DNA from: Jaenimonas drosophilae
Taxonomy: Eukaryota; Euglenozoa; Kinetoplastea; Trypanosomatida; Trypanosomatidae
Length of the DNA: 64,000 nucleotides
Direction: 5' to 3'
Assembly (NCBI GenBank): GCA_030849065.1
Contig: JASAON010001643.1
Span: 84,066-148,065, forward strand
In this document: piece by piece, positions 53,849 through 62,980 of the stretch
Layout of the letters: each line of letters begins with the position of its first letter
Position numbering within the stretch: position 1 is the first letter of the stretch
The notes under the pieces: generated by a model
Database searches by the model: none
The model's input: only the letters and a program-made list of their open reading frames with translations
Told to the model about the DNA's origin: nothing
Position numbers and translations under genes: made by a program

Positions 53849-54622
53849 ATGTCCTTTTTCACTATTTTTCGCTATCCCCAAGACACTGCATCCGCCAAGT
53901 CTAGCTCTGCGTTGATGCCGCACACGACAAATCCCGAGACTGAGCGACAGGAAAAGCTCCTTGCCAAGCTCCAATGGATGACTGACCGCAGCAAGCGTGA
54001 CTTCAAAGGAAATCCACCTCCCTTTGAAAGAGCGAAGACACGCCAGACAGTTGAGGAGCAGAGAGTAAAACTGGACAGCGCCGCCGCGTCGGAATTTAAG
54101 TTTCTGCCGTTCACCAGAGGAAATGCCAAGGAGATTGCACTGGACTCAACGCGAACCGACTATCTGAAGGGAGTGACATTCCGTGGCCGTGCTGGATCGG
54201 TTGACTCCCCGCAGTATGGCCGCCAACGAGTGGATCCAGAATCCGGCCTAACAGAAATCCAGCGTGCGCTGTGCTGGGACTGCGGAACCACACCCCACGT
54301 TGCTTGTGGCTCCAACCAGGTAGTCGCACCACTGTCGTCCAACCCAACAACAGGAGCCCACGCCAAACACCGAATCAATGCTCACTACCTGGCAAGCCTG
54401 CCATTGCGGGAGCGGGCAGCCATCCTCACCGATGTGATGCTGGCGAATCCACGTGTGACAGCCGCCTCTGCGGAGCTGCGTAGGCAACAGTGGCTGAACG
54501 CAACTCAAGCGAAAATGACTTCGAGTACTGTTGATGCAGAGCTGCGCACATATCGACAGGCGAAGAAGCGGAATCTTGCTTTGGAAAAACCAAACCTTAT
54601 TCGCATGTACTGCGAAGTTTAG
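53849..54622 (+). CDS. Unrecognised protein
   Basis: 257 aa from ATG 53849. It is basic and mostly helical, with many Arg, Lys and Ala residues. Distinct segments are ERQEKLLAKLQWMTDRSKRD (43-62), DYLKGVTFRGRAGS, ALCWDCGTTPHVACGS (a Cys-x2-Cys with a later His and Cys) and a C-terminal helix YRQAKKRNLALEKPNLIRMY. The short repeated basic helices and the loop motifs resemble axonemal or microtubule-associated proteins, but I recognise no family. It lies between the PDK1-like kinase and presenilin, with spacers of 271 and 312 bases. The frame is uninterrupted and codon use matches its neighbours, so it is very probably a real gene. Confidence 0.75.
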   Translation: MSFFTIFRYPQDTASAKSSSALMPHTTNPETERQEKLLAKLQWMTDRSKRDFKGNPPPFERAKTRQTVEEQRVKLDSAAASEFKFLPFTRGNAKEIALDSTRTDYLKGVTFRGRAGSVDSPQYGRQRVDPESGLTEIQRALCWDCGTTPHVACGSNQVVAPLSSNPTTGAHAKHRINAHYLASLPLRERAAILTDVMLANPRVTAASAELRRQQWLNATQAKMTSSTVDAELRTYRQAKKRNLALEKPNLIRMYCEV

Positions 54623-54934
54623 AACAAGTTTATTGAAGAGGATGACGATTGCAATATAGATGCTATGCCATAGACCCAAGAAAACGTACTACTTGACTTA
54701 CTTTATTTACTGAGAGATCATTTGCATTGCTGTCGATCCAGGAGCGGAAGGCTCTATGTGATACCCCCTCTGCTTCATCTTTCTCGTTTCTGGGCATTCA
54801 CCAGCTTCTCTAACAACAGATATCTTTACCTCTGGCTGAGTATTTCTGGCTCTTAGTGGGTGCTTTGACTGATTTGTGAAGAAGAAGTTGATCTTCTCAC
54901 CAAAAAGACTATTGTGAAAGGTCAATGTATCTCG
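54623..54934. other. Intergenic spacer
   Basis: No gene is seen in this 312-base spacer. Pyrimidine-rich pieces occur near 54772-54790 and 54865-54905 (gatcttctcacc). The presenilin frame is open from 54914 but has no ATG before 54935. Confidence 0.45.
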
Positions 54935-56053
54935 ATGAGCTCCCATGATACTTCCCTGACTCGCATTGATGCGCTTCCTCGACTTCTCGGCGGGAACTAT
55001 GCCAAGTTGATTGCACCAGTTTCCATCTGTATGCTAGTGGTTGTGTGGAGCGTTGGGGCACTGACGGACCCAATGGAGGCGATTAGGAGTGATCGCTGGA
55101 TAGAAAGTGGAAACCGAGGTAACTCAACAATGGCGGATTCCAACTCCAGCGCAGTTGTTGACAGTGAAAGTAAAGCTGACTCTCTTTCACTTGGCGCGGC
55201 CATTGTAAGTGCGTTGATTGCCGTCGCAACGTTAACTGTTCTTACGCTGATCATGTTACTGCTTTACAAGTACCACTGCACCTTCATACTCATTGGTTGG
55301 CTTGCATTTTCATGCTTCTTTCTCTTTACCACCATGATGTATACCTGGTTGCATGAGGTACTCCTGTTATTTCGCGTACCCCACGACTGGATTACCATAA
55401 GTATTCTACTGTGGAACATTTCAGTGGTTGGTGCAGTATCGTTATTTTGCTACGCACATCCCACCGTCCGCCAGGGCTACAATCTTCTTGCCGCGATCCT
55501 CACGTCATGGAGCATGACGAGCTATCCATCGGTTCTAGTGTGGTCCATTTTGTTGGCCATTGCCACGTACGACATCATTGCGGTTATGTGCCCCTTTGGG
55601 CCCCTCAGGCTTCTTATTGAATTGGCTCAGCGTCGCCAAGAAGTTATTCCGGGATTCATTTACGACAGTGGCAGCGAGACCAGCCCCAGACTGGCCACAG
55701 ATGATGGCGACCCCCACACGTCAGTTGGTACAGCAGGAAATCCCCCTACACCAGTCCCTCTTATTGACCGAATCAGCCAGCCGTACAAACTGGGACTTGG
55801 GGACTTCATCTTCTACTGCTTACTTGTGGGAAAAGCTCAGTCCTATGGCGGTGTTCCGTGGACCTTCTGCTTTATCACCATTTTAGCGGGCATGATTGCA
55901 ACGCTGTTTTCTCTCTTCTTTTTTCGAGACGTCATTCACGCGCTACCAGCACTCCCGCTGTCAATCTATGCTGCCATGGCAACGTTCTTTTGTGCTCAAT
56001 ACGCTGTCGCCCCTTTAGCGGCCTTTTCTTCGGCCTTCGTACTGCCGCTGTGA
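54935..56053 (+). CDS. Presenilin (intramembrane aspartyl protease)
   Basis: 372 aa from ATG 54935. The two catalytic aspartates are present in their usual settings: ATYDIIAV with Asp213 in TM6 and KLGLGDFIFY with Asp290 in TM7. The PAL motif is ALPALPLSI (336-344) in TM9. About nine hydrophobic segments can be counted, with the large variable loop (about 233-285) between TM6 and TM7 where endoproteolysis occurs. Presenilin is the catalytic subunit of gamma-secretase with nicastrin, Aph-1 and Pen-2, cleaving type I membrane proteins in ER, Golgi or endosomes. Presenilin-like genes are known in trypanosomatids. The length is close to that of short presenilins (human 467 aa), with a brief N-terminal tail. 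Signal peptide peptidase is excluded by the orientation and the order of motifs. Confidence 0.95.
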   Translation: MSSHDTSLTRIDALPRLLGGNYAKLIAPVSICMLVVVWSVGALTDPMEAIRSDRWIESGNRGNSTMADSNSSAVVDSESKADSLSLGAAIVSALIAVATLTVLTLIMLLLYKYHCTFILIGWLAFSCFFLFTTMMYTWLHEVLLLFRVPHDWITISILLWNISVVGAVSLFCYAHPTVRQGYNLLAAILTSWSMTSYPSVLVWSILLAIATYDIIAVMCPFGPLRLLIELAQRRQEVIPGFIYDSGSETSPRLATDDGDPHTSVGTAGNPPTPVPLIDRISQPYKLGLGDFIFYCLLVGKAQSYGGVPWTFCFITILAGMIATLFSLFFFRDVIHALPALPLSIYAAMATFFCAQYAVAPLAAFSSAFVLPL

Positions 56054-56228
56054 TTGTCGGCCGTCCTGCCACCAATGTCGTGTTGCGCATTTCCTGTATG
56101 AACTCGTGGCTGTGAGTGGGTGGCTAGAGTGAGAGAGACGCGTCGTGCAACTGTTTGCCCCTTTTCTCTTTTACCATCATGCTGCAACACAAAGGACAAA
56201 GGGAGGCAACAGCTGTAGGAAAGGTTTG

Positions 56229-57518
56229 ATGACTGTCCGCGAGACACTCACGAAACCTGCGGCGGGATGCTGCGCATCTGCTCAGCGGCCAATGCTATCA
56301 GCAAAACGCAAAGAGTCATTGGGATCCATGTATACCCTTGTTGGTACTCACAGCGCAGTGAAGTTGTGCCGTTGGCAGAAGTCGATGCTTCGGGGACGCG
56401 GTGGCTGTTACAAGTGGACCATGTACGGTATTAAATCACACCAGTGTATGGAAGCAACACCTAGCATGGCTTGTGCGAACAACTGTGTCTTTTGCTGGCG
56501 GTTGAACACCAATCCCACAGCGAGCAAGTGGAGATGGCAAGTGGATGACCCGAAGGAGATCGTGGAGGGGATGCTCTCAAGTCACGTTGGCTTGATTCGA
56601 GAAGTTCGTGGCATGCCGGGAGTGACGGAGGACGCTCTGGCTGAGGCCCTTCAGCCGAGACACTGCGCACTGTCACTAGTTGGAGAGCCAATTTTGTACC
56701 CCTATGTGAACACCTTCCTTCAGCTTCTTCATGAGAAGCAAGTTTCCACCTTCCTTGTGAATAATGGACAGTTCCCAGAGGCCCTCCAATCACTCGCACC
56801 AGTAACGCAGCTGTATCTGAGTGTGGATGCGCCAAACAAGGAGACGATGAAAATTCTGGATCGCCCTATTCTCCCAGATTATTGGGAGCGTTTTAATACG
56901 AGTGTTGACATTATGCGGGCAAAGAAGGGACGAACTGTCTTTCGCCTCACCATGATTGATGGCTTTAACATGTCGGAGGACAACTTAATGGAGTACAAGG
57001 ACTTATTCGAGCGTGGAGTCCCAGACTTCATTGAGATAAAACGACTCACACCTGCATTCTCTGGTAATCAAAACACAATACTACGAATAAAGAACGTTCC
57101 AACGTGGGAACGGATGAAGGAGTTTTCCGCAAAATTGTGCAACGTGATAGGTGAGGGTGGGAGCATGTATGCTCCGGCCAGCATTCACGAGCACTCCGGC
57201 TGCATCCTTCTGGCACATCATCGCTTCTTCTCACGCCAGACGGAAGCCTCAGGTGAAGTGGACAACGTCCCCATGTCGTGGATCAATTTTGATCGCTTCC
57301 ATGAGCTCATGAAAGATTCCTCCCGTGATCCATCAGAAATCATTGCGGAGGATTTTTTGCTTCCAACACCGACCTGGGCACGTTGGGGTGCCCCTTCGGA
57401 AGGATTTGATCCAGACCAGGAGAGACACATTACATCTCGACGACGGAAGTACCTTGAGGGCGAGGCAATGGCAAAAAATGCAAAAATTAACGCAGACCAG
57501 ACCACATCACCACCATAA
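56229..57518 (+). CDS. tRNA wybutosine synthase TYW1, short form without flavodoxin domain
   Basis: 429 aa from the first in-frame ATG (56229). The radical-SAM cluster is CANNCVFCW (Cys82, Cys86, Cys89), preceded by YGIKSHQCMEATPSMA, a TYW1/Taw1 signature. Further family segments are SLVGEPILYPYVNTFL, STFLVNNGQFP, LYLSVDAPNKETM and the C-terminal NFDRFHELM. The enzyme condenses N1-methylguanosine-37 of tRNA(Phe) with pyruvate to form the tricyclic base imG-14. Usual eukaryotic TYW1 starts with a flavodoxin-like domain of about 200 residues that supplies electrons; it is absent here. Trypanosoma brucei has such a short paralogue acting in mitochondria, and the N terminus here (Arg/Lys/Ser-rich, few acids) fits mitochondrial import. 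The separate long form is not in this window. Confidence 0.9.
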   Translation: MTVRETLTKPAAGCCASAQRPMLSAKRKESLGSMYTLVGTHSAVKLCRWQKSMLRGRGGCYKWTMYGIKSHQCMEATPSMACANNCVFCWRLNTNPTASKWRWQVDDPKEIVEGMLSSHVGLIREVRGMPGVTEDALAEALQPRHCALSLVGEPILYPYVNTFLQLLHEKQVSTFLVNNGQFPEALQSLAPVTQLYLSVDAPNKETMKILDRPILPDYWERFNTSVDIMRAKKGRTVFRLTMIDGFNMSEDNLMEYKDLFERGVPDFIEIKRLTPAFSGNQNTILRIKNVPTWERMKEFSAKLCNVIGEGGSMYAPASIHEHSGCILLAHHRFFSRQTEASGEVDNVPMSWINFDRFHELMKDSSRDPSEIIAEDFLLPTPTWARWGAPSEGFDPDQERHITSRRRKYLEGEAMAKNAKINADQTTSPP

Positions 57519-57842
57519 TTCAACTGCATAACATTCATGCACTGCTTCACATTCATCATATTCATCCACCTTTGCGCGTGCTCGTGTTGGAGACTGAGGT
57601 GGCACGAGAGAGGATAGCGCAGTGGGGATCAACACAGCATCCTCAGTTCTTAGCACCGCTTCTGAGTCTCACACAGCAAAAAACGAAAGAGGAGGGGTTA
57701 CTGCTCTTTTGCTCTTGCGTTGCTCCCGTTTCTTCATCAACCTTGTGTTGCAATGCACAATAACATGCGCCATCTATCCTCACTTTTTTTTTTCTGTTAG
57801 ATCAACTCAAGCTCTTCACTCTCTTTCAACCACTTTTTCATC
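57519..57842. other. Intergenic spacer with splice acceptor for the mini-gene
   Basis: No gene is seen in this 324-base spacer. It contains an (attcat)n-like stretch at 57530-57565 and a long T tract described separately. Confidence 0.5.
57784..57800 (+). promoter_or_regulatory. T tract and AG: trans-splice acceptor for the 48-codon gene
   Basis: ttttttttttctgttag, with AG at 57799-57800, lies 42 bases before ATG 57843. This classic acceptor pattern supports a separate mRNA for the short frame. Confidence 0.65.
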
Positions 57843-57989
57843 ATGCCCGGAAACGACGACTACGTTCCCCCTCAGGACAAGGCTGAGGCCCTCGCTCGCG
57901 AGTACGAAGACAAGCAGCACGACCGTGCTGGCGTGAAGGCCAAGAAGGAGACCCCCAGCCACCAGGGCCAGCCCAAGTCTGTGCGGTAA
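57843..57989 (+). CDS. Highly biased 48-residue protein
   Basis: 48 aa, ATG 57843 to TAA 57987-57989. The protein starts MPGNDDYVPPQDKAEALAR, continues through a charged helix (REYEDKQHDR) and ends in a Lys/Ser/Gln-rich tail KSVR. It is very hydrophilic with no Cys, Trp or membrane segment. Third codon positions are almost all C or G (gac, ccc, gcc, aag, cag), like the peroxiredoxin, GDH and eL6 genes and unlike the flanking spacer. That pattern and the good splice acceptor 42 bases upstream argue for a real and strongly expressed gene. I recognise no family. It lies between TYW1 and PSF1. Confidence 0.7.
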   Translation: MPGNDDYVPPQDKAEALAREYEDKQHDRAGVKAKKETPSHQGQPKSVR

Positions 57990-58700
57990 AGGTCGAGCCG
58001 GTGATGTGGGTAGTGGTGCCCTGACCACCACCCTTGTCTTCCATCGACGTCTCCGTTCCACCAAGTGTGAATGTTTTCAACACGTGTTCTCAGCCACTTT
58101 TTGTTCACCCCCTCGGATCAACTATCACAATACTGGCAGTATTGATCCAGAGGGGGGGCCAACGAAAGGTAGCTTGTCGAGCACATTGTTGGGTACTTCA
58201 TGAACCTCATTTTTATATATCCAGGCGACAGCAAGCAGCAACTTCATTTTCGACATGATCTGATGAGTTTGTGAGACGTGAAGGAGGCATCCATTATGGT
58301 TGCGAAGATAATTGGATGGTACGCTGGGAACGGCAGGCACGGGTGCCTTGTTTTATCGCTCATCCCCTTCTCGTTACGTTTCTTTGATGATTGCTCAGCA
58401 TCCCTTGCTGAAGAATGTGAATTCTTTGCCTGTTTTTTTGTCCACGCGGTGGGGGGATGAACCCATGGAAAAAAGCCACCCGCAATTCAAATGTTTTATT
58501 TCTTCTTTCGAGTTTCGTCCACAGGAAGCATAAATCTGTTATGCTTGTAAGGAATGACCAAGAGATATAGGGAAATCTGAGACACTGTGGCTTTTTTGCG
58601 GTAACGATGATGTATCTATATTCCACTGCTTTTAGGTATTTGAAACACAGTTTTCTTTTTCGCGTTGACTGATATATAGAGTCAGCTGCTTCATAGAAAC
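57990..58700. other. Intergenic spacer
   Basis: This 711-base spacer is AT-rich, especially 58470-58690. It includes T-rich tracts (58430-58440, 58638-58665 gttttctttttcgcg) with AG near 58681 as candidate acceptor for PSF1. No gene is seen. Confidence 0.5.
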
Positions 58701-59315
58701 ATGAATTCATGGGGCCATCAGCCTACCGCAACATTGGACCCGGCCGCAGAGCTGCTGGCTGATTTGCGTGCGCTTATTGCGAGTGGGGGTGGTATGGCAC
58801 TGCTTGATGAGGTGCGCGTCCGAGCAGTGGTGCGGCGAATGGAAGAGTCCTTCCATCACATGACCTCGATTGCGTCGAATCCCTACGCCGATCCGAAGGA
58901 ACCCTACTACGCCAGCTCTTTGCAATACTACAGGGCGAAGTACTTGCGTGATAAACGTTGCCTTCTCTCGTACTTACTGTGGCGTCAGCAACGCATCACT
59001 GATGAGTGGTGGCGTTCTCAGGACAACTTGCTGCGGCAGTCACTTTCACCAGCGGAGGCTACCTACGCGGATGAGTACAGTGAAACAATGGCGGACTACA
59101 TGAGCTCCTTTGCCATCCCTATAAACCTCCGGGCGTACATGTGGCGCCCACCAATGCGCCAGTACTTGGAGGTTAGGGGCCTCAAGGACAACTTCTATGC
59201 CTCCCCCATCACGGGCAACACGATTAGCATATATGCTGGAAAGCAGATCTTGCTGAGCTTTGAAGAAGCTGAAGCCCTCATCCAGCAGAAGGTGGTGGAG
59301 CTGGTGGATCACTGA
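58701..59315 (+). CDS. PSF1: GINS complex subunit PSF1
   Basis: 204 aa from ATG 58701. The helical A domain has YYRAKYLRDKRCLLSYLLWR followed by QQRITDEWWRSQ, matching the R-(C/N)-L-L-A-Y-x-x-x-R core of Psf1. A second block, LSPAEATYADEYSETMADYM, precedes the C-terminal B domain RPPMRQYLEVRGLKD, typical of Psf1. The length is almost the same as human PSF1 (196 aa). GINS (Sld5, Psf1, Psf2, Psf3) joins Cdc45 and Mcm2-7 in the CMG replicative helicase and bridges to polymerases. The N-terminal 60 residues carry a short insertion. Kinetoplastids are known to have a GINS complex. Confidence 0.87.
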   Translation: MNSWGHQPTATLDPAAELLADLRALIASGGGMALLDEVRVRAVVRRMEESFHHMTSIASNPYADPKEPYYASSLQYYRAKYLRDKRCLLSYLLWRQQRITDEWWRSQDNLLRQSLSPAEATYADEYSETMADYMSSFAIPINLRAYMWRPPMRQYLEVRGLKDNFYASPITGNTISIYAGKQILLSFEEAEALIQQKVVELVDH

Positions 59316-59568
59316 CGTGATCAATTCAAAGGTTCACTTGTTCAAACATACAGCTTCTCGCTTGCCACTGCTTTGGCGTGGATGCTGCACACCATCTCTA
59401 CATTTTTACCGCCTCATTCTCCATCTCAAAAAGGTGCAATAGCGAGTGTTTGCATCGCTTGTCCTTGCCGACTCCAGACAAGCGGAGGGCAACAGGAACG
59501 CCGCCAACGGTGCGTCCTTTGAATTGGTTATTTGCATCGGCGTATCGATTTCATCCACCGTTGCTGTG

Positions 59569-60480
59569 ATGGCCACTGTTTCCTCAAGCGAGGTTAGCCC
59601 AGCTTCACAAGCGGTGGAGGCGTCCTTCCGCGGTCACTTCTTTAAGCTGCTTTTTGTTTCTCGACGAATGATGTCACTTCCGCAGAGCAGCGGATGGACT
59701 CCAGTGGAGAAGACGCTAACTATGGACTGTTTGGATGAGATGAACTGCCGCTATGCAGATGTGGGGTTCCTCTTGGCCTTTACGATTGGCTGCACCGTGC
59801 GTGGACGAGTAGGGAGTCTCTGGACGCGCTACCGTTTCCCCTTTTATCTTGGCTTGGTGGGCTATGATGCCTCACTTCGACTATCGGAACCCTTTCCTGC
59901 CATCCACTATTGGAACGATGTTTCAGCAATGGACACTGAGCTTGGCCGCTGTGCACGGGCTCTCTATACCTCTTCTCTCGTCTACGACGTGCCGATTGCA
60001 CACAGTAGCGTGCATAGTCAAACGTCCTACTTTGGCTGGCTTGGCGATAGTGCGTCGTTTCTCCTCCGTTCGCTGTTTCTCCAGAAGCTTGCCAGTCACG
60101 TATTTGAGGGAAGTTGCTGGGATTGCAACGTGCCGCTGATGGATGGGGCTGTTCTGACTGGTGGATTGACCCCTGGTAGACCCTCCCCGATTCTGGGACT
60201 GAGCGACTCTCCGTTTGCGTGCAGCAGGCTTGTCGTAAACAGCCGATTTTTTCGGTGGCAGATATTTGAGTATCGCCGACATGTGGATGACTTGGACGTG
60301 GATGTCATATTCCATATCCTTCCTACTCTCTCGGTATCACGGTGGATGCGCCACACCTATCGCAGCAGGGATACAATACAGGAGTACGGAAGCTTCGGCG
60401 CAAAGCTGTGGTACGGCTTCCACTTCGCAGTGATACGCCTCCTACGTCTGTCGGATGTTCGGCGGGATGCACTGCTCTAA
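59569..60480 (+). CDS. Unrecognised protein
   Basis: 303 aa if started at the first ATG (59569); the frame is open without ATG back to 59446. The protein is rich in aromatic and small residues. Segments include FRGHFFKLLFVSRRMMSLP, then DVGFLLAFTIGCTVRGRVG (a moderately hydrophobic stretch), RYRFPFYLGLVGYDASLRL, and a C-terminal HTYRSRDTIQEYGSFGAKLWY followed by FHFAVIRLLRL. One or two membrane-associated segments are possible, near residues 63-80 and 275-290. The basic, hydroxylated start could be a mitochondrial signal. I do not recognise a family. Codon use is like its neighbours and the frame is intact. Confidence 0.7.
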   Translation: MATVSSSEVSPASQAVEASFRGHFFKLLFVSRRMMSLPQSSGWTPVEKTLTMDCLDEMNCRYADVGFLLAFTIGCTVRGRVGSLWTRYRFPFYLGLVGYDASLRLSEPFPAIHYWNDVSAMDTELGRCARALYTSSLVYDVPIAHSSVHSQTSYFGWLGDSASFLLRSLFLQKLASHVFEGSCWDCNVPLMDGAVLTGGLTPGRPSPILGLSDSPFACSRLVVNSRFFRWQIFEYRRHVDDLDVDVIFHILPTLSVSRWMRHTYRSRDTIQEYGSFGAKLWYGFHFAVIRLLRLSDVRRDALL

Positions 60481-60764
60481 TGCCTGCCAAAAGTGGGGAA
60501 ACCAAACATCATTAGTTTGCCGCTACATCACCTCAGCATTTATCTTGCACTCTCAACGACTGCGTTTTTCAATATTGTTAATTGTTCTACTGTTCTAACT
60601 CTTTTGGACTCAGAGTTGTTGTAGGAGTTGTGTTGTCGTTGAGTGTTCGACACATAACAGAGGGCAGCCGAGCAGCCACTCCACTCCCCACTTCCACGCA
60701 CACGCACATACATTTTTGGATAGATACATTTGTAAATACATAACCAGCAAGTCTCTCATCGTCG

Positions 60765-62594
60765 ATGCTTCGGACTTATCATAGGAGCGATCATCTGCGT
60801 GTAACGAGTCGACGAACATGTGCGCCACCCTGCACTCTCATGGGTGCCACCCGCAGTGCCTACACTGGCTTCAGTCTCTTTACATCAGAAATTGCTAAAA
60901 CCCACCGCAATGTTCTGAAGAGCAAATGCCTCAGTTCAGGTCAAACCAACATGAAGACGATTTCGCAGCTGTGGAACAGTCAGAGTACTAGTATTCGTTT
61001 GAGCTACAAGAATACAGCAGCAACCAAAGCGAAAATTGCCGCATTCGATCCATCACGACGCTATAACAAGTTCAACATGGTGATGAAAGTTCTTGGATCT
61101 ACGTCGGTTTCTCCCTCTCGGGCTGCTGACAGCAATCAAAAGGTAAACTCTCTGTTTCACCTCCTTGGAGGTGGAGCCTTCGCCACGAAAGTTGCCAAAC
61201 AAACTGCTTTGTGCATGCAGGAGAAACATACCCGGAAAGCCTTACTACGATTCATGCCCAACGCAAAACAGCAGAGCACCTCAAGTGGTTCTGTCGATGA
61301 CCGTCGTCCCAATAGATATAAGTATTACTACTGCCCCCCTATGAAGTACTTCACCTCATTCACGGAAATGCAGCGCTGCGTCGCCCCGACTCGAATTGAG
61401 GTGTACGCTTCCGTGATGGGCTTGGCGATGAACAATATGCGAACACGTCAAGGGCAACAGTTTCTTCATCAACGATTTCATCAGCTGTCACCAGAGGAGC
61501 TCCGTGTGTTTAACCCCATCAGCGACGAAGAGGCCCCCAGATTCGAGAAAATGTGTGGTCGGCACAGCGGCGGATGGAACCACGACGAGTTTGAAATCAT
61601 GCGTCATTTCTGTCGTTTCCGCGGTATCGCGTGCGTTGCACACACTCCGCCAACCGTAGCCCCGAGCGCCATCGAACTTTTCAAGGCCATTTTTTCTGCG
61701 GATCGGCTTCACGACTCCATCTTCCTCAAAGTTCGACGTTGCTTAGAGCAAGCGAGTGCGCAGCGTAGCTCAGATTGCAGCGCCTTCCTGTATAAACGCT
61801 ACGTGAGTAAACCAGGAAGTACTTCGGGCGAGATGGCCGTTGTTCCACCGTCCATGTACTCGATTCAGAGTTCTATGTCGGATGTGAAGGTTGCAACGAT
61901 GCTGCAGGAAACTCGCATGAATCAAAGCGTTTACGATGATATACTAGAGCGTGCTTCGATGTTTCGTAGCGCCAATCAAAACACCATACTTGATAATCTC
62001 TACAACCCATCCATCTCGAGTGCGGCACCAATGAGTCTCATCAAGAGTACAATGTCCACAACCGCGCGGCAGATTGCCCGGCTGCGTGTCAGGGTTGCAG
62101 CCCAGCTGGCAAAGGCCAGTGCCCACGTACCAGAGAAGAAAATGGCCAAGGTGACCACAACGCGAAAGAAGAGGGCTGTTATGCCATCAAAGCAGCAATC
62201 TGTTGCAGTTGCTTCCATCCAGAGAGAATTGAAACCAAGTCCAGCAGTCGTTCAGCTTTCTGCTCGGAAGGAGACTGCTCAGGGCAAGGTGACCGCCGTT
62301 CGACGGCCGTCATCCACCACGAGCTCCGCTGTTGCCCACCGGGAGGCATCTCCCAGAAAGCTTGAAAAGACACTCCGAGCAAATAGAAGCCCTCAACGGC
62401 GTGTGCAGCAGCGACTTCTGCGCATGAAGAAAGTACTACGTGCATCGCCCCGTGGTACCGTTCATCGTGTGCGAAGCGCAGTTAAGGTTCCCACCACTCC
62501 ATCAATTCGGGCTGCTCCATCTTCCACTGCGAAGGCTGACCCTACCAAGTTAGTTGCCCAGATTCAATCACAGCTCGCTGCCCTCATGGGGTAG
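60765..62594 (+). CDS. Basic protein with HMG-box-like N terminus and histone H1-like tail
   Basis: 609 aa from ATG 60765. The first ~30 residues (MLRTYHRSDHLRVTSRRTC) are rich in Arg and Ser with one acid, a plausible mitochondrial signal. Residues about 31-90 resemble an HMG box: SAYTGFSLFTSEIAKTHRN, then MKTISQLWNSQSTSIRLSY, with the aromatic and Trp positions in the right places. The middle (about 175-400) is of mixed composition. The C-terminal ~170 residues are Lys/Arg/Ala/Ser/Pro-rich (KVTTTRKKRAVMPSK, RSPQRRVQQRLLRMKK, VHRVRSAVKVP), as in histone H1 and the kinetoplast-associated proteins (KAPs) that condense kDNA. A KAP-like or chromosomal architectural role is an inference; the HMG match is weak. 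Confidence 0.65.
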   Translation: MLRTYHRSDHLRVTSRRTCAPPCTLMGATRSAYTGFSLFTSEIAKTHRNVLKSKCLSSGQTNMKTISQLWNSQSTSIRLSYKNTAATKAKIAAFDPSRRYNKFNMVMKVLGSTSVSPSRAADSNQKVNSLFHLLGGGAFATKVAKQTALCMQEKHTRKALLRFMPNAKQQSTSSGSVDDRRPNRYKYYYCPPMKYFTSFTEMQRCVAPTRIEVYASVMGLAMNNMRTRQGQQFLHQRFHQLSPEELRVFNPISDEEAPRFEKMCGRHSGGWNHDEFEIMRHFCRFRGIACVAHTPPTVAPSAIELFKAIFSADRLHDSIFLKVRRCLEQASAQRSSDCSAFLYKRYVSKPGSTSGEMAVVPPSMYSIQSSMSDVKVATMLQETRMNQSVYDDILERASMFRSANQNTILDNLYNPSISSAAPMSLIKSTMSTTARQIARLRVRVAAQLAKASAHVPEKKMAKVTTTRKKRAVMPSKQQSVAVASIQRELKPSPAVVQLSARKETAQGKVTAVRRPSSTTSSAVAHREASPRKLEKTLRANRSPQRRVQQRLLRMKKVLRASPRGTVHRVRSAVKVPTTPSIRAAPSSTAKADPTKLVAQIQSQLAALMG

Positions 62595-62980
62595 CTAGCG
62601 TGGATATCATAGAAAGGTTACCCATACCAAATCGATTACTCTCTGTGAGCACGTTCTTGCCGAATCACATGGCGGCAGATCATGTGTTGCGCAGCCCATC
62701 GTTGTTGTGGCTGCCCATCCTGCCAGTTTGTAGAGTTAGATTTCTCAGATTGCCAACAGAACGTTGATTACATTGACAAAATAAAAATGCGTAGAGAACT
62801 GTTGCTCTGACTGCGGCGCGTGCCATTCACCTTAGTCTTCGCTCAATGGCTTCTTCTTCAACTCTCTCTTTCTTTCCATACACTTGCATGATATGAAGTA
62901 GTTGGATTTTCCACGAAAACTCCCATTTTCTGTTCTTGAGTGATTGAAGTACTGGGCTGCTGTCTGGTTGTCTAGGGTCA
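62595..62980. other. Intergenic spacer with splice acceptor for PDEB gene
   Basis: No gene is seen in this 386-base spacer. The pyrimidine tract ttcttcttcaactctctctt (62850-62869) continues to 62878, with AG near 62894-62900 as likely acceptor, about 80 bases before ATG 62981. An in-frame stop at 62945-62947 shows that the PDEB gene cannot start further upstream. A 174-codon frame on the - strand (62827-63351) is a shadow of PDEB. Confidence 0.55.
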
